Part shown: in pieces, positions 35,283 to 42,890 of the stretch
How the letters are laid out: every line of letters begins with the position of its first letter
Numbering within the stretch: position 1 is the stretch's first letter
Assembly (NCBI GenBank): GCA_964418485.1
Contig: CAYQMH010000001.1
Span: 1-64,000, forward strand
DNA length: 64,000 nucleotides
Reading direction: 5' to 3'
Source of the DNA: JAFGHJ01 sp964418485
GTDB lineage: Bacteria > Hydrothermota > UBA3072
The notes under the pieces: model-generated
The model's database searches: none
What the model saw: the letters and a program-made list of their open reading frames with translations, nothing else
What the model was told of the DNA's origin: nothing
Program-made: the position numbers and the translations under genes

Positions 35283-37718
35283 TTATCCTAGAATAACTTC
35301 AACTTCGTGAGATTTTCCGTCAGTGAATATCGGAACTTTATTTCCTTCTATTATTTTACCATCTACTTTTAAATTTTTTATTCCTTTGCTTTTCTTATTT
35401 GGATTACCGACTTTTATATCATAAACCGCACCCCTGAATTTTCTCCTGATTTTAAACCCATCCCAATCAGATGGAATACAGGGATCGATAATAAGGCCGT
35501 CGTAATCCGGTCTTATTCCGAGAATATACTGCGTAATTGCCACGTAATTCCAAGCTGCCGTCCCTGTAAGCCAGGAGTTTTTGGCTTCGCCGCTTACGCA
35601 AGCATCTTTACCCGACACCATCTGAGAATAGACGTAAGGTTCGGTCCTGTGAATTTCGCCTATATCTTCAAGATACGCAGGGGCTATCCTTTTGTAATAA
35701 TCAAAGGCATTATCGCCTCTGCCTATAACGGTCTCCGCAATCATAATCCAGGGATTATTATGACAAAAAACCCCTGCATTCTCCTTATATCCCGGAGGAT
35801 AACTGGATATTTCCCCCAGATTAAGACAATATTTCGAATAAGCGGGATTCTGGAGAACTATACCGTACTTACATAAAAGTCTTTCTTTTACCGAATCGAG
35901 CGCCTTTTTCGCCTTACCGTCACGGAGTCCGATACCTGCCATAATACAGAACCCTTGAGATTCTATAAATATCTGCCCTTCTTCATTTTCGCTGCTTCCG
36001 ACTTTCTCTCCATTATTATCATAAGCTCGGAGGAACCATTCTCCGTCCCACCCATGTTCATTTATAACCTCTATCATATTCTTCACATGTCTGTTTGCTT
36101 CTTTTGCCTCTTCTTCCTCTCCTATCTTTTTGCATATTTCTTCGAATTCTCTTCCGTAACAGACAAACATACCTGCAATCAGAACGGATTCGGCGACTCT
36201 CCCCTCCTTATTCTCCGTTGTCTGAAAAGATTCATCGGGATCTTCGGAAAAACAGTTTAGATTAAGACAGTCATTCCAGTCGGCTCTACCTATCAAAGGC
36301 AAATTATGAGGTCCAAGATTATTGATAACATGATAAAACGACCTTTTCAAATGTTCGAAAAGGCTTTCAGCTTTACCTTCGTCGTTATCAAAAGGAACCG
36401 ATTCATCTAGTATGGAATAATCTCCGGTTTCCTTAAGGTACGCAGAAACCGATGCTATTAACCAGATAGGATCGTCATTAAAGTTACCACCTATCTCATC
36501 ATTTCCTCTTTTTGTAAGAGGCTGGTACTGATGATACGCGCTTCCGTCTTCCATCTGGGTAGCAGCAAGGTCAAGAATTCTTTGTTTTGATTGCTCGGGT
36601 ATTTGATGTGTACACCCTAACTGATCCTGATTCGAATCACGGAAACCTACTCCTCTTCCTATACCCGATTCAAAATATGACGCGCTTCTTGTCATATGGT
36701 AAGTAATTATACACTGATAGGGATTCCAAATGTTTACCATCCTGGATAATTTCTCGTCCGAATGCTCGAGTTGGTAAACGGAAAGAAGATTATCCCAGTA
36801 TTCACTTATAGAAGCCAATTCTCTATCCACATCTTCAGAATTTTTTATTTTGACTATCATTTCTTCCGCTTTTGTCTTATTTATAATTCCTGGACCTTCC
36901 CATTTATTTTTTACGTCGTTCTCTACATAGCCAAGAATAAATACATAATCTTTTACTTCTCCTGCTTTCAGCTCGACTTCTATACAATGCGAACCTATAG
37001 GCTGCCATCCATGAGCTTCCGAATTCCTAGATTTTCCTTGAAAGACTACAGAAGGAGAAGAAAAATCATTGTAAAGCCCAAGAAAATCCTCCATCCGAGT
37101 GTCGTAGCCTTCTATTTCCGCATTCACAGAGTAAAAAGCAAAATGGTTTCTTCTTTCTCTGTATTCTGTTTTATGGTATATAACAGAATTTTTAATCTCT
37201 ATCTCTCCTGTGGAAAAATTTCTCTGAAAATTTGTCATATCATCGAGAGCATTCCATAGGCAGAATTCGACAAATGAAAAAAGTTTGAATTTTTTCGTAG
37301 AATTGGATTTATTTGCGAGGCGAACCCTCTCTACTTCACCGCTGTACCCAAGAGGAACAAAATAGAGAACTTCTGCTCCAATATTATTTCTTACTCCAGT
37401 AATTTTTGTATAACCGAGACCATGCCGGCATTCATATTTATCCAATTCCGCCTTTACAGGCTTCCAGCCAGGTGACCATACGTCACCGTTATCGTTGATG
37501 TAGAAGTATTTTCCGCCGTCATCAACCGGAATATTGTTGTAACGATATCGGGTTATCCTCCTCAGCCTGGCATCTTTATAGAAACTGTAACCACCGGCAG
37601 TATTGGAGATCAGAGAAAAAAAACCGTCATAACCAAGATAATTGATCCATGGGTAGGGAACTCTGGGCGAGGTAATTACGTACTCTCTCTCTTTGTCATC
37701 AAAATATCCGAATTTCAA
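35283..37718 (-). CDS. Cellobiose phosphorylase (GH94)
   Basis: An 811-residue phosphorylase converting cellobiose and phosphate to glucose-1-phosphate and glucose in the cytoplasm. It has MKFGYFDDKEREYVI, then the cellobiose-type recognition tract GFRDSNQDQLGCTHQIPEQ, DGSAYHQYQPLTKRG and GGNFNDDPIWL. The catalytic acid lies in RADWNDCLNL (478-487). These residues match characterised cellobiose phosphorylases. The start is TTG after gagggg. It is the promoter-proximal gene of the operon running down to 27080. Confidence 0.93.
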   Translation of the reverse strand: MKFGYFDDKEREYVITSPRVPYPWINYLGYDGFFSLISNTAGGYSFYKDARLRRITRYRYNNIPVDDGGKYFYINDNGDVWSPGWKPVKAELDKYECRHGLGYTKITGVRNNIGAEVLYFVPLGYSGEVERVRLANKSNSTKKFKLFSFVEFCLWNALDDMTNFQRNFSTGEIEIKNSVIYHKTEYRERRNHFAFYSVNAEIEGYDTRMEDFLGLYNDFSSPSVVFQGKSRNSEAHGWQPIGSHCIEVELKAGEVKDYVFILGYVENDVKNKWEGPGIINKTKAEEMIVKIKNSEDVDRELASISEYWDNLLSVYQLEHSDEKLSRMVNIWNPYQCIITYHMTRSASYFESGIGRGVGFRDSNQDQLGCTHQIPEQSKQRILDLAATQMEDGSAYHQYQPLTKRGNDEIGGNFNDDPIWLIASVSAYLKETGDYSILDESVPFDNDEGKAESLFEHLKRSFYHVINNLGPHNLPLIGRADWNDCLNLNCFSEDPDESFQTTENKEGRVAESVLIAGMFVCYGREFEEICKKIGEEEEAKEANRHVKNMIEVINEHGWDGEWFLRAYDNNGEKVGSSENEEGQIFIESQGFCIMAGIGLRDGKAKKALDSVKERLLCKYGIVLQNPAYSKYCLNLGEISSYPPGYKENAGVFCHNNPWIMIAETVIGRGDNAFDYYKRIAPAYLEDIGEIHRTEPYVYSQMVSGKDACVSGEAKNSWLTGTAAWNYVAITQYILGIRPDYDGLIIDPCIPSDWDGFKIRRKFRGAVYDIKVGNPNKKSKGIKNLKVDGKIIEGNKVPIFTDGKSHEVEVILG

Positions 37719-37796
37719 TTAAAACCCCTCTCTATATTTACGCATAAAATGTAAAAAGCCTTCATTAAAGTATTATTCGAATGAGTTAAGCAGTCA

Positions 37797-37847
37797 ATAA
37801 TAATAAGCTTTAACGAATTGTCAAGAGCAGGTAAGTAACTTACTTAC
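37797..37847 (-). promoter_or_regulatory. Promoter and upstream palindrome of the phosphorylase operon
   Basis: On the reverse strand TTGACA (37819-37824), a 16-bp spacer and TATTAT (37797-37802). Seven bp upstream of the -35 is a perfect 17-bp palindrome GTAAGTAA-C-TTACTTAC (37831-37847). Its position suits an activator or an upstream repressor site. The leader to the TTG start is about 80 bp. Confidence 0.7.
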
Positions 37848-37964
37848 ATGGCCTTATAGTAAGGGGACTAATACAAAACCTTAAATTGGGGTAAGGAAAG
37901 GGTATATAGATTCTTCGAAATTAAGTCCGGTAGTAAATAAAAACTATAGTAAAAATTTTTATAA

Positions 37965-37996
37965 AAAAAGAGGGCTGTTAAAACAGCCCTCTTTTT
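37965..37996 (-). terminator. Intrinsic terminator of hsp20
   Basis: Perfect 15-bp inverted repeat (37965-37979 with 37982-37996), core GAGGGCTG/CAGCCCTC flanked by A-run and T-run, 17 bp after the hsp20 stop. Confidence 0.9.
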
Positions 37997-38013
37997 ATTT
38001 TTTGACTATTTCT

Positions 38014-38463
38014 TTACTTGACTTTTACTTCGATCTCTTTAGGTTTTTCTTTCTCCGATTTTGGCAGAGTGATGATCAGGACACCGTCTTTAAATTCGGC
38101 ATTCACTTTCTTTTCGTCTAAGGCGGATGAAAAACTAAAGGCTCTCCGGAAATTCCCGTAGGACCGCTCAACTCTGAGATAAGATTCGCCTTCTTCTTTA
38201 GTCTCTTCCTTCTTTTCGCCTTCTATTAGAAGGCTGTTTTCCTTTATCTTTATTTTCAGGTCCTTTTTATCTATTCCCGGGACTTCCAAAGTAATCGTAT
38301 ACTTATCTCCATCCTCCTTAACATCCGCTACCGGAAATACTTCCCTGCTTGACAGCGAACTGCCAAAACCCCGCAAAAAGTCTCTCATTACATTGTCGAA
38401 GTCCTCCCTGATGTCAAAAAACCTGTCCAAAGGATCGTAATTAACCAAATCTTTCTTAATCAT
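38014..38463 (-). CDS. Small heat shock protein, Hsp20/alpha-crystallin family
   Basis: A 149-residue holdase chaperone. The N-terminal arm (about 1-40) is followed by the alpha-crystallin domain: PVADVKEDGDKYTITLEVPG, IKIKENSLLIEGEKKEE, RVERSYGNFRRAFSF and the closing NAEFKDGVLIITLPK. The C-terminal tail is Lys/Glu-rich, and the usual IxI motif appears only as IEVKV. The ATG follows aggaggtg. It is a single-gene unit with its own terminator. No CIRCE element was found upstream. Confidence 0.93.
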   Translation of the reverse strand: MIKKDLVNYDPLDRFFDIREDFDNVMRDFLRGFGSSLSSREVFPVADVKEDGDKYTITLEVPGIDKKDLKIKIKENSLLIEGEKKEETKEEGESYLRVERSYGNFRRAFSFSSALDEKKVNAEFKDGVLIITLPKSEKEKPKEIEVKVK

Positions 38464-38526
38464 AAAAGCACCTCCTGTTTTTAAGATTCTTTACTTAACT
38501 TTCATATCAATAGACGAATATGACGC

Positions 38527-38700
38527 CTTAAAAGTTCCGTCCCAAGTACCTTATTTTTTTAATAGCAAATAGCGCAAATTTCGCAAATAATTTTTTAATT
38601 TGACCATTTTCTTTTCGTTTATTCGTGTAATTCATTGTTTCTCTTGGTTGTTTTGGTGTTGGGGCACTTGACTTGTTTCTGTTGTTTGATATGTTGTTGT
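38527..38700. repeat. Intergenic repeats upstream of the PAS gene
   Basis: Holds aatagcaaatagcgcaaat (38562-38580), gaccattttcttttcg and tttattcgtgtaattcattg (38617-38636). These are copies of the periodic intergenic families. There is no gene. Confidence 0.55.
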
Positions 38701-38736
38701 ACTGATAAATATAATTTTTATAAAATGGAGGCATAA

Positions 38737-39138
38737 ATGATAGGTGATTTGACCGGCGAGGTCCTGCAGGCGCTTTTGGAAACGGTGCCCTTCGAATTCT
38801 CTGTGTTAGATGAGAACGATAAAGTTCTTGCCTGGAACAAACATAAAACGAGAATATTTAAAAGATCTGTTGGCGTCATTGGCAGGGATGTTCGCGATTG
38901 TCATCCAAAGAAAAGCCTGGACAAAGTAGAAAAACTACTTCTTGAGATGAAGGAAGAAAAGAGAGAAAAGGCAAGATTTTGGATTGATCTTCCTTTAGGG
39001 GAAAAGGGCAAGCAAAAGATTCTCATCGAGTATTATGCTCTTAGAGGTAAATCGGGTAAGTATATAGGCTGCCTCGAGGTTACTCAAAACATAACCGATA
39101 TTCAGTCACTGGAAGGAGAAAAGCGTCTTCTCGATTGA
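38737..39138 (+). CDS. Single-domain PAS protein (DUF438-type PAS)
   Basis: A 133-residue stand-alone PAS domain. The pattern VPFEFSVLDENDKVLAWNKH, GRDVRDCHPKKSLDKVEKLL and ARFWIDLP is the one seen in the PAS part of DUF438-family proteins, which are common in anaerobes. A Cys-His pair (DCHP) sits where a redox, heme or metal ligand might be. No output domain is present. The ATG follows atggaggc. It is 240 bp upstream of the sulfur operon, which has its own promoter. Confidence 0.75.
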   Translation: MIGDLTGEVLQALLETVPFEFSVLDENDKVLAWNKHKTRIFKRSVGVIGRDVRDCHPKKSLDKVEKLLLEMKEEKREKARFWIDLPLGEKGKQKILIEYYALRGKSGKYIGCLEVTQNITDIQSLEGEKRLLD

Positions 39139-39286
39139 CTTTCTGGATTAAAGCTGATCTTTTGATTGTTACAGAATAAAGCTTTTAGACTTTTGCCTTT
39201 CGCTGTTAGCAAGAATTTTTTACCAATTAACCAATCAACCAATTCACTAATTTACCATTTTTGCTTTTGCGGCAAAAATTCACCCC

Positions 39287-39348
39287 TTGACAAAAATAAA
39301 ATAAGGAATATATTATTAGTAGCTCTACTAATTCGATAGAATTAGTAG
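39287..39348 (+). promoter_or_regulatory. Promoter and Rrf2-type operator of the tusA-ptsI operon
   Basis: TTGACA (39287-39292), 16-bp spacer, TATATT (39309-39314). Directly downstream is a perfect inverted repeat CTACTAATTC-GATA-GAATTAGTAG (39325-39348), preceded by a third half-site ATTAGTAG (39315-39322). The site overlaps the expected transcription start. The operon encodes an IscR-like Rrf2 protein, the natural candidate to bind it. Confidence 0.75.
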
Positions 39349-39378
39349 AATAAGAAAAATTTAAAATTGGGGGTAAAA

Positions 39379-39600
39379 ATGTCTGAAATAAAAGTTGATT
39401 GTATAAATGAAACGTGTCCCGTTCCTCTTGTGGAAACGAGGAAAGCTTTACGTAAAGTTTCTAAGGGTGATGTGGTTGAGGTTAGGGGAACGCATCAATC
39501 TTCCAAAAAGGAGATACCTATGGCAGTAAAATCGATGGGATTGGAGCTTTTGGGGGTTGAGGAGAAAGATGGGGTGTGGTCGATAAGGATTCGTAAATAG
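39379..39600 (+). CDS. tusA: TusA-family sulfur carrier protein
   Basis: A 73-residue TusA/SirA-like protein that carries sulfur as a persulfide. Cys13 in ETCPVPLVETRKAL is the sulfur-carrying Cys of the CPxP motif; a second Cys is at 8. The frame is open from a TTG 12 bp upstream, but ATG 39379 has the better spacing to ttggggg. It is the first gene of a nine-gene unit with a dsrE-like gene and Fe-S assembly genes. It is more likely to move sulfur within that unit than to serve tRNA thiolation alone (inference). Confidence 0.88.
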   Translation: MSEIKVDCINETCPVPLVETRKALRKVSKGDVVEVRGTHQSSKKEIPMAVKSMGLELLGVEEKDGVWSIRIRK

Positions 39601-39608
39601 GAGGAGAT

Positions 39609-40028
39609 ATGAATAAAAAAGCGACTTTGATTGTTCATAGCGGAGATTTAGATAAGGTTTATAGCGCTTTTATTATTGGTCTGGGTGCTCTTTCTATGGG
39701 TATGGATGTTTCCATGTATTTTACTTTCTGGGGTCTCGAACGCCTTAAAAAGGGAAATCTGGATAAAGCTCCGCTTTCAAGAATGAATATGTTTGGACTC
39801 GGCAGATGGATGATAAGGCGAAAGATGAGGCGGGCAGGCGTGGCTTCTCTTGATGAAATGCTCAAAGACTTTGTTGAGCTCGGAGGAAAAATACTTGCCT
39901 GTGATATGACAATGGAGATAATGGGCGTAAACAAGGAAAATTTAAGGGATGATGTAATAAGTAATTATTGCGGTGTGGGAACTTATATAAAAGAAGCAAT
40001 GGAGTCCGATGTAACTTTGTTTATTTAG
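39609..40028 (+). CDS. DsrE/DsrF-like (DsrE2-type) protein
   Basis: A 139-residue protein of the DsrE2/peroxiredoxin-like family. It opens with ATLIVHSGDLDKVYSAFIIG and FTFWGLERL. After a Met/Arg-rich middle part it shows KILACDMTMEIMGV, where Cys98 is the expected sulfur-carrying residue. Such proteins hand persulfide sulfur to or from TusA in sulfur oxidisers and reducers. It lies 8 bp after tusA, ATG after aggaggag. The tusA-dsrE pairing supports a sulfur relay. Confidence 0.85.
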   Translation: MNKKATLIVHSGDLDKVYSAFIIGLGALSMGMDVSMYFTFWGLERLKKGNLDKAPLSRMNMFGLGRWMIRRKMRRAGVASLDEMLKDFVELGGKILACDMTMEIMGVNKENLRDDVISNYCGVGTYIKEAMESDVTLFI

Positions 40029-40042
40029 AGAGGTGATTAAAT

Positions 40043-41218
40043 ATGGATAAAAAGACGATATATTTCGACAATGCCGCATCCAGCAGGATGGATGAAAGAG
40101 TACTGGAAGCAATGAAGCCATATTTTTTTGATGTTTATGCTGTCGCAACTTCCGAATTCGGATATTCTCTTGGAATTGAGGCAAGGGAAGCTTTAGATTC
40201 CGCGAGATTAAAAATACTTTCAGCTCTGGGGAATCCCGAAGGAAAGTTGATTTTTACTTCAGGGAGTACGGAATCGAGTAATATTGCTATTAAAGGAGTA
40301 GTCAGGAAGCTGTCAGGTAAAAAAGGAAAACACATAATTGTATCTAAAATCGAGGATTTTCCCGTTTTGAATAGCGCAAAGTCTCTCGAAAGGGAAGGAT
40401 TTAAAGTTACTTATCTAGCTGTAGACAAGTATGGCCTTGTTGATCCAGAAGAGCTTAAAGATTTGATAACAGAGGATACTATATTGGTCTCGATTCAGCA
40501 CGCGAATCAGGAAATAGGAACGATTCAGGATATAAAAACAATTGGTGAAATATGCAGCAAAAATAATGTAATTTTTCATTCTGACGCTACACATTCTTTT
40601 ATGAGAGTTCCTCTCGATTTGAACAAGTTAGGTGTGGATTTGCTGACGATATCCGCTCATACAATACATGGCCCCAAGGGTATTGGCGCTCTTTACGTAA
40701 GAGAAGGAGTTCCAGTAGCGAAATGGATCGACGGTGGATTTCAGGAGTTTGATTTGAGGGCCGGCGTTGAGAACATTCCCGGAGCAGTTGGTTTCGCTAA
40801 AGCAGTCGAGCTGGTAGTAGAAGAAGAAAACGAAACACTTAAAAATTTGCGGGACTATCTTATAGAAAAAGTCCAAAAAGAGATACCCGATACTATCTTA
40901 AATGGTCATCCTGAGAAAAGAATTCCCCATAATGCCAATATAACTTTTCACTATGTCGAAGGAGAATCCATTACACTTCATCTCGATATGAAGGGTTTTG
41001 CCGTTAGTACAGGTTCTGCATGTTTCAGTAAGTCTCTCGAGGCAAGCTATGTTATATTGGGTATAGGAGGCGACCATGAGAGAGCCCACGGCTCTGTTCG
41101 CTTTAGTTTCGGAAGATATAATAAAAAAGAAGATGTAGATGATATAGTAGAGGCTCTTAAGAATATAGTAAAACAGTTGAGAGTAATTAGCCCTCTTAAA
41201 GGAGAGAAAGTGAGGTAA
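40043..41218 (+). CDS. NifS/IscS-like cysteine desulfurase homologue lacking the PLP lysine
   Basis: A 391-residue class V aminotransferase-fold protein with normal length and the NifS/IscS framework: YFDNAASSRMDERV, FTSGSTESSNIAIKG, ISAHTIHGPKGIGALYV and the mobile sulfur loop STGSACFSKSLE with Cys327. Compared with E. coli IscS, four PLP-contacting positions differ. The stacking His104 is Asp105, Asn155 is Gln156, Gln183 is His184, and the Schiff-base Lys206 is Thr207 (ACA at 40661-40663). Asp181, Ser204, His206 and the Arg in RFSFGR are kept. Desulfurase chemistry by the normal route therefore looks impossible, while sulfur acceptance by Cys327 and IscU docking remain plausible. A. fulgidus IscS is a known precedent lacking this Lys. 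It lies next to a nifU-type scaffold gene. Confidence 0.85.
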   Translation: MDKKTIYFDNAASSRMDERVLEAMKPYFFDVYAVATSEFGYSLGIEAREALDSARLKILSALGNPEGKLIFTSGSTESSNIAIKGVVRKLSGKKGKHIIVSKIEDFPVLNSAKSLEREGFKVTYLAVDKYGLVDPEELKDLITEDTILVSIQHANQEIGTIQDIKTIGEICSKNNVIFHSDATHSFMRVPLDLNKLGVDLLTISAHTIHGPKGIGALYVREGVPVAKWIDGGFQEFDLRAGVENIPGAVGFAKAVELVVEEENETLKNLRDYLIEKVQKEIPDTILNGHPEKRIPHNANITFHYVEGESITLHLDMKGFAVSTGSACFSKSLEASYVILGIGGDHERAHGSVRFSFGRYNKKEDVDDIVEALKNIVKQLRVISPLKGEKVR

Positions 41219-41220
41219 AG

Positions 41221-41856
41221 ATGAAATTCCCATACAGTGAAAAAGTTCTTGAGCATTTTAGAAACCCAAGAAATGTTGGGAACATTGAGAACGCGGACGG
41301 AAAATCCACCGAAGGCAGTCCCGCGTGCGGGGATATGGTTTCCGTTTATATCAAAGTGGATGAAGAAACAAAAAAGATAGAAGATATAAAATTTGAATCG
41401 TACGGTTGTGCTTCAAATATAGCTACCGGATCTATAATAACGGAATTGGCAAAAGGTAAAACTCTCGAAGAAGCTAAAAAAATAGACTGGAAAGAGGCTT
41501 CGGATGCTCTTGGGGGACTGCCAAAAATAAAAACTCATTGCTCCGTGCTCGCAGTAGATGGTCTGCGGGCTGCGATTACCAATTACGAGGAAAAACACGG
41601 TCTTGTTAAAGAAAAAGTCCCAACGACGAAAGAGATCGTGCTGAAGAGACTAAGACACGTTATGAATCCCCTGGCAGGGCTCGACCTCGTAAGAACTAAT
41701 TTGATAGATAGCGTTAAGGTGGAAAATGGAACTATAGAGGTATCGGTAAGTCTTCCCGAGGATCATCAATTTGCGAATAACATCAGGGAAGAAATATTAG
41801 AAAAACTTGAAAATCTTTGGGATGTTGATAAAGTTGTTGTTATATTTACTGTTTAG
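41221..41856 (+). CDS. IscU/NifU scaffold fused to a MIP18 (DUF59) domain
   Basis: A 211-residue fusion. Residues 1-125 are an Fe-S scaffold with FPYSEKVLEHFRNPRNVG and the three ligand cysteines: Cys36 (with Asp38, PACGDMV), Cys63 (YGCASNIA) and Cys107 (KTHCSVLAVDGL). From about 135 to the end, VLKRLRHVMNPLAGLDLVR and VSVSLPEDHQFANNI form a MIP18/DUF59 module, the domain of SufT- and CIA-type maturation factors. The two activities, cluster building and cluster delivery, would be joined in one chain. The ATG is 2 bp after the nifS-like gene. Confidence 0.85.
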   Translation: MKFPYSEKVLEHFRNPRNVGNIENADGKSTEGSPACGDMVSVYIKVDEETKKIEDIKFESYGCASNIATGSIITELAKGKTLEEAKKIDWKEASDALGGLPKIKTHCSVLAVDGLRAAITNYEEKHGLVKEKVPTTKEIVLKRLRHVMNPLAGLDLVRTNLIDSVKVENGTIEVSVSLPEDHQFANNIREEILEKLENLWDVDKVVVIFTV

Positions 41857-41877
41857 AAAAACAAAAAAGGAGTAAAA

Positions 41878-42126
41878 ATGTTGAAAGAGAAAAAAGAAAG
41901 TAAAATGAAAGAAAAAGTTGAAGAAGCTATAAAAGATATTAAGCCATCTTTACGGGCTGACGGAGGAGATGTTGAACTCCTCGAAGTCACAGAGGAAGGA
42001 ATAGTGAAGGTCAGGCTGATGGGAGCTTGCTCGGGATGTATGATGTCTCAAGTAACTTTGAAGTCCGGGATAGAAAATTACCTGAAGCAGCAAGTTCCTG
42101 AAGTTAAAGAAGTGGTTGCTGTTTGA
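41878..42126 (+). CDS. nfu: Nfu-type Fe-S cluster carrier (NifU C-terminal domain)
   Basis: An 82-residue stand-alone NifU C-terminal domain: IKPSLRADGGDVELLEV and the cluster-binding Cys51/Cys54 in GACSGCMMSQVTLKSGIE. It carries a [4Fe-4S] cluster between two monomers for transfer to apoproteins. The ATG follows aaaggag; Met10 is an alternative start. It lies directly after the nifU-MIP18 fusion. Confidence 0.92.
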   Translation: MLKEKKESKMKEKVEEAIKDIKPSLRADGGDVELLEVTEEGIVKVRLMGACSGCMMSQVTLKSGIENYLKQQVPEVKEVVAV

Positions 42127-42185
42127 TAGTAGCGGGTAATGGTTAGGATTAAAAGAGTAAATAAGAAAACGGAGGTTTTTAGGTG

Positions 42186-42596
42186 ATGAAATTTTCAACG
42201 AAAACGAGATATGGGATGAGGGCGATGATCGAACTTGCTAATTGTTATAAAGATAAACCGATTCTTTTAAAGGAAATTGCCGAACGGTTAGAAGTTTCCA
42301 TGAAATATCTTGACCATATTGTTTCTTCTTTGAAAGCAAGAGGTTTAATAGTCAGAGTGAAAGAGGGTTATATCCTTGGCAGAGCTCCCGAAGAGATAAA
42401 TTGTGGTGAGATAGTGGATGTGCTCGAGGGTTCTTTAAATCCCGTAGTTTGTATAGATTCACCGTCGTTTTGTGAGAAGTACAGGGAATGTAAAGCAAAA
42501 AAGGTGTGGGGAAAAGTCGGGGCTTCTATAAAGGAAACATTAGAATCCTTTACACTAGATAATTTAATAAATTATAAGGCGGCAAAGCCGCTGTAA
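42186..42596 (+). CDS. Rrf2-family regulator, IscR-like
   Basis: A 136-residue winged-helix regulator: FSTKTRYGMRAMIELA, ILLKEIAERLEVSMKYLDHIV, LKARGLIVRVKEGYILGR. Three cysteines, Cys89, Cys96 and Cys102, sit where IscR has Cys92, Cys98 and Cys104, so it should bind an Fe-S cluster. I chose ATG 42186 over GTG 42183. It probably senses cluster supply and represses its own operon through the palindrome at 39325-39348 (inference). The last five residues (AAKPL) are encoded by a GCGGC-AAA-GCCGC hairpin repeat found in intergenic places, so the original C-terminus may have been replaced. Confidence 0.9.
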   Translation: MKFSTKTRYGMRAMIELANCYKDKPILLKEIAERLEVSMKYLDHIVSSLKARGLIVRVKEGYILGRAPEEINCGEIVDVLEGSLNPVVCIDSPSFCEKYRECKAKKVWGKVGASIKETLESFTLDNLINYKAAKPL

Positions 42597-42605
42597 GGAG
42601 TGAAA

Positions 42606-42890
42606 ATGGATGTAAAGCATGTCGAAGGAGAAAAAAAGGGTAAAATAATGCTCTATGCGATATCCACCTGTGTCTGGTGTAAGAAAACGAAAAAACTACT
42701 TAATAGCCTCAATGTAGATTATTACTATGTAGATGTCGACCTTCTGGAAGAAACTGAAAGGGAAGAGGTTGAGAAAGAAGTTATGAAGTGGAATCCTTCA
42801 TGTTCTTTTCCTACTCTTGTTATAAATGATAGAGAATCGGTAAGTGGTTATGACGAGGAAGAAATAAGGAGTAAAATTAAAAATGAATGA
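42606..42890 (+). CDS. Glutaredoxin-like thiol oxidoreductase
   Basis: A 94-residue thioredoxin-fold protein of the NrdH/glutaredoxin type. The N-terminal extension is followed by IMLYAISTCVWCKKTKKLL with the active-site pair Cys22/Cys25, and by SFPTLVIND (cis-Pro). The ATG at 42606 has aaggag 5 bp upstream; an in-frame GTG at 42600 is less well placed. Its 3' end overlaps the FTR-like gene by 8 bp, so it is a natural substrate or partner of that reductase (inference). Confidence 0.88.
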   Translation: MDVKHVEGEKKGKIMLYAISTCVWCKKTKKLLNSLNVDYYYVDVDLLEETEREEVEKEVMKWNPSCSFPTLVINDRESVSGYDEEEIRSKIKNE

